Shown: positions 59,853-61,142 of the stretch, piece after piece
Layout of the letters: every line of letters starts with the position of its first letter
Position numbering within the stretch: the first letter of the stretch is position 1
Source: an uncultured Bacteroidaceae bacterium
Lineage (GTDB): Bacteria; Bacteroidota; Bacteroidia; Bacteroidales; Bacteroidaceae
DNA length: 61,142 nt
Direction of reading: 5' to 3'
Assembly (NCBI GenBank): GCA_905236065.1
Contig: CAJONZ010000052.1
Coordinates: 1-61,142, forward strand
Translations under genes and position numbers: made by a program
The notes under the pieces: generated by a model
What the model saw: only the letters and a program-made list of their open reading frames with translations
What the model was told of the DNA's origin: nothing
Databases searched by the model: none

Positions 59853-61039
59853 TTCCTTCTAATTGTCAAGGGTATGGCTTCGGAATGTTGCCGACAGAAG
59901 GTAGTGACGTCGGTAACCACGAGTGCCAAATAGCCTCCACCACCTGCTCCGGGCATTTTCCATGCCAAGACATCCGGGAGCGGTGCATAGCGGTCGATGT
60001 AGTCTTGCACTCCGGGCTGCAACATGGCGGGAAAAAGTGTGATTTGTGCGACGAAAGAAGCACGGTAGGCCGCCGCGAAAGCTTCCAGGTCGGTTTGCAG
60101 GATGGCCTGCCAACAACGGTCGGCAGCCTCGGCCAAGGCTTTCACATGGGTTTCGTTGACGACTTTTCCCTGAATGACGGAGCAGCCCTGACGACGCGGG
60201 AACATGGGTATCATGCAGAGGTGTTCCTCCAGCCAATGAAGGATGGGCTCGTCGGTGCAGGATTCGATGCGTTCGGGCCAATAGTGGGCGTTGTAATAGT
60301 GGCGGCAGAGTCCCGGAATGCAGATGCCAATGGCATCTTGTGCGCCGCTGATGATGCCGTCGGTGCGTTCGGGGTCGTTCTCAAAGCAGAAAACGAGTTT
60401 TGCCAACATTTCAGGATCCATGTCAGGCAGACGTACCGGCCAAATACGCTGAATTTGTTTACGGGTAGAGGTGGAAAGTCCGCAACGCTCACGCACCTCG
60501 AAAGTGGGCAACAACGAAATGGTGATGGCCCAACCAGGGGCGTATGCACTTACATAGGGCTGGTCTATCCATGTGCCGGCAAGGTCGAGACGGGTGGGAA
60601 TGCCCACATTCTCCGTCGGTTTCACCTCCGATGCCAAGGTTTGCTTGATGCTCGTGCTACTACGTGCCTCCAGGCCTTCGGCTGGCGTACGGTCGAGCAC
60701 AATGTATTCGATGCCACGTTCCTCACAGAACCGACGCTTTTCCTCGCTTGAGCCGTCGGCATTCACCACGAAGCGGTCGGGCTTGAGGGCTTCCACCGTG
60801 GGGACAAAGTCCATGATGCCACTCCCCTGATTGATGAAAGCATCTTTCACATAGCGAATGCTCTTTACCATGAAAAGACGTTCCTGCTCAGGGTAGAGTG
60901 TTTTGTGGTTCTTGTAGGACAGGATGGTGGCGTCTGACCCGATTCCCACGTAGAGGTCGCCATACTGGCTCGCTTGCCGGAAAAACTCGACATGACCGCT
61001 GTGGAGAAGGTCGTAACAACCGCTAACAAAAACTTTCAT
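59849..61039 (-). CDS. Nucleotidyltransferase - GHMP sugar kinase fusion
   Basis: 396 residues, two domains. Residues 1-130 are a cytidylyltransferase-like fold with the nucleotide motif GCYDLLHSGHVEFFRQA (HxGH at 13-16) and LKPDRFVVNADGSSEEK. Residues about 145-396 look like a GHMP kinase: PTRLDLAGTWIDQPYV (galactokinase-like substrate loop), GIISGAQDAIGICIPGL where the ATP loop should be, and KMPGAGGGGYLALVV (motif 3). The middle motif lacks the usual PxxxGLGSSA, so kinase activity is uncertain. With the mutarotase and GH95/PL11 neighbours, a role in fucose or rhamnose handling is plausible. Confidence 0.82.
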   Translation of the reverse strand: MKVFVSGCYDLLHSGHVEFFRQASQYGDLYVGIGSDATILSYKNHKTLYPEQERLFMVKSIRYVKDAFINQGSGIMDFVPTVEALKPDRFVVNADGSSEEKRRFCEERGIEYIVLDRTPAEGLEARSSTSIKQTLASEVKPTENVGIPTRLDLAGTWIDQPYVSAYAPGWAITISLLPTFEVRERCGLSTSTRKQIQRIWPVRLPDMDPEMLAKLVFCFENDPERTDGIISGAQDAIGICIPGLCRHYYNAHYWPERIESCTDEPILHWLEEHLCMIPMFPRRQGCSVIQGKVVNETHVKALAEAADRCWQAILQTDLEAFAAAYRASFVAQITLFPAMLQPGVQDYIDRYAPLPDVLAWKMPGAGGGGYLALVVTDVTTFCRQHSEAIPLTIRRK

Positions 61040-61066
61040 TGCAACACATTATTTATTATGATTATC

Positions 61067-61137
61067 CGCTATTGTACCCCCAGGACGCTGAAGGCGTCTC
61101 CGCTCCGTAACCGTAGGTCGGAACGACCTGCGGATGG
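61067..61137. repeat. Second copy of the dispersed intergenic repeat
   Basis: 71 bp matching 46940-47010 in reverse orientation with about six differences; it includes GACGCTGAAGGCGTC and CCGTAACCGTAGGTCGGAAC. The copy probably continues past the window end. Confidence 0.85.
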
Positions 61138-61142
61138 GATGC

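Overview
The window looks like a chromosomal segment of a member of Bacteroidota, most likely Bacteroidales and Prevotella-like. The evidence is the recurring promoter pattern TTG-N19/20-TAnnTTTG, a TPP-riboswitch operon of the OMPthi-PnuT-TPK type, bifunctional hisB, DUF3078, DUF1460 and DUF4833 proteins, type IX-style C-terminal domains and a fucose/rhamnose gene group. There are no rRNA or tRNA genes, no CRISPR array and no intact mobile element. The genus call is inference.

Layout. 1-3 kb: dnaK and upp (minus). 3.1-6.9 kb: thiamine operon (TPP riboswitch, outer-membrane receptor, pnuT, thiamine pyrophosphokinase). 7.3-12 kb: AraC regulator, DUF1460 amidase, cyclophilin lipoprotein, a small GlsB/YeaQ protein, menA and a CPBP protease. 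12-14.4 kb (minus): a secreted protein followed by a 67-residue peptide. 15 kb: RNase P RNA. 15.5-20.7 kb: TolC/MacA/MacB-type tripartite exporter and pgpA. 20.7-24.4 kb (minus): queE, queD, asnA and a DUF3078 protein. 24.6-26.4 kb: a 29-residue ribosomal-type protein and RNase E/G. 26.5-32.4 kb (minus): LysM-glucosaminidase, cdd and hisGDCB. 32.4-35.7 kb (minus): glycosyltransferase, membrane protein, recR and an envelope-stress-like trio. 35.8-38.5 kb: SPOR lipoprotein, rluA-type synthase, fabG, TetR. 38.7-39.2 kb: gene remnants. 39.3-45.9 kb (minus): a four-gene operon of secreted proteins (LRR protein, InlB-repeat/dockerin protein, cohesin-like protein, and a second small peptide). 46-47 kb: palindromic and dispersed repeats. 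47-48.4 kb: radA. 48.6-53.2 kb: leu operon with a leader-peptide attenuator, then a phosphatase. 53.2-61 kb: ridA, DUF4833, an RNase-H-like protein, then GH95 and PL11 enzymes facing a mutarotase and a nucleotidyltransferase-sugar kinase fusion.

Most of the window is core metabolism. Four accessory signals stand out. (1) Two homologous small proteins share an MKK.Y..P start and a YGSIW end, and each directly follows a gene for a secreted protein with a sorting-type C-terminus. (2) The leader of the LRR operon holds three alternating complementary segments that can form two mutually exclusive hairpins, one covering the start-codon region. (3) The leuA leader is a complete ribosome-mediated attenuator: Leu-rich peptide, antiterminator and terminator. 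(4) The secreted protein at 12.3 kb has its natural ATG thrown out of frame by a run of seven A's, a possible phase switch. Cohesin-like and dockerin-like modules occur in the LRR operon, and a dockerin-like repeat is on the PL11 lyase.
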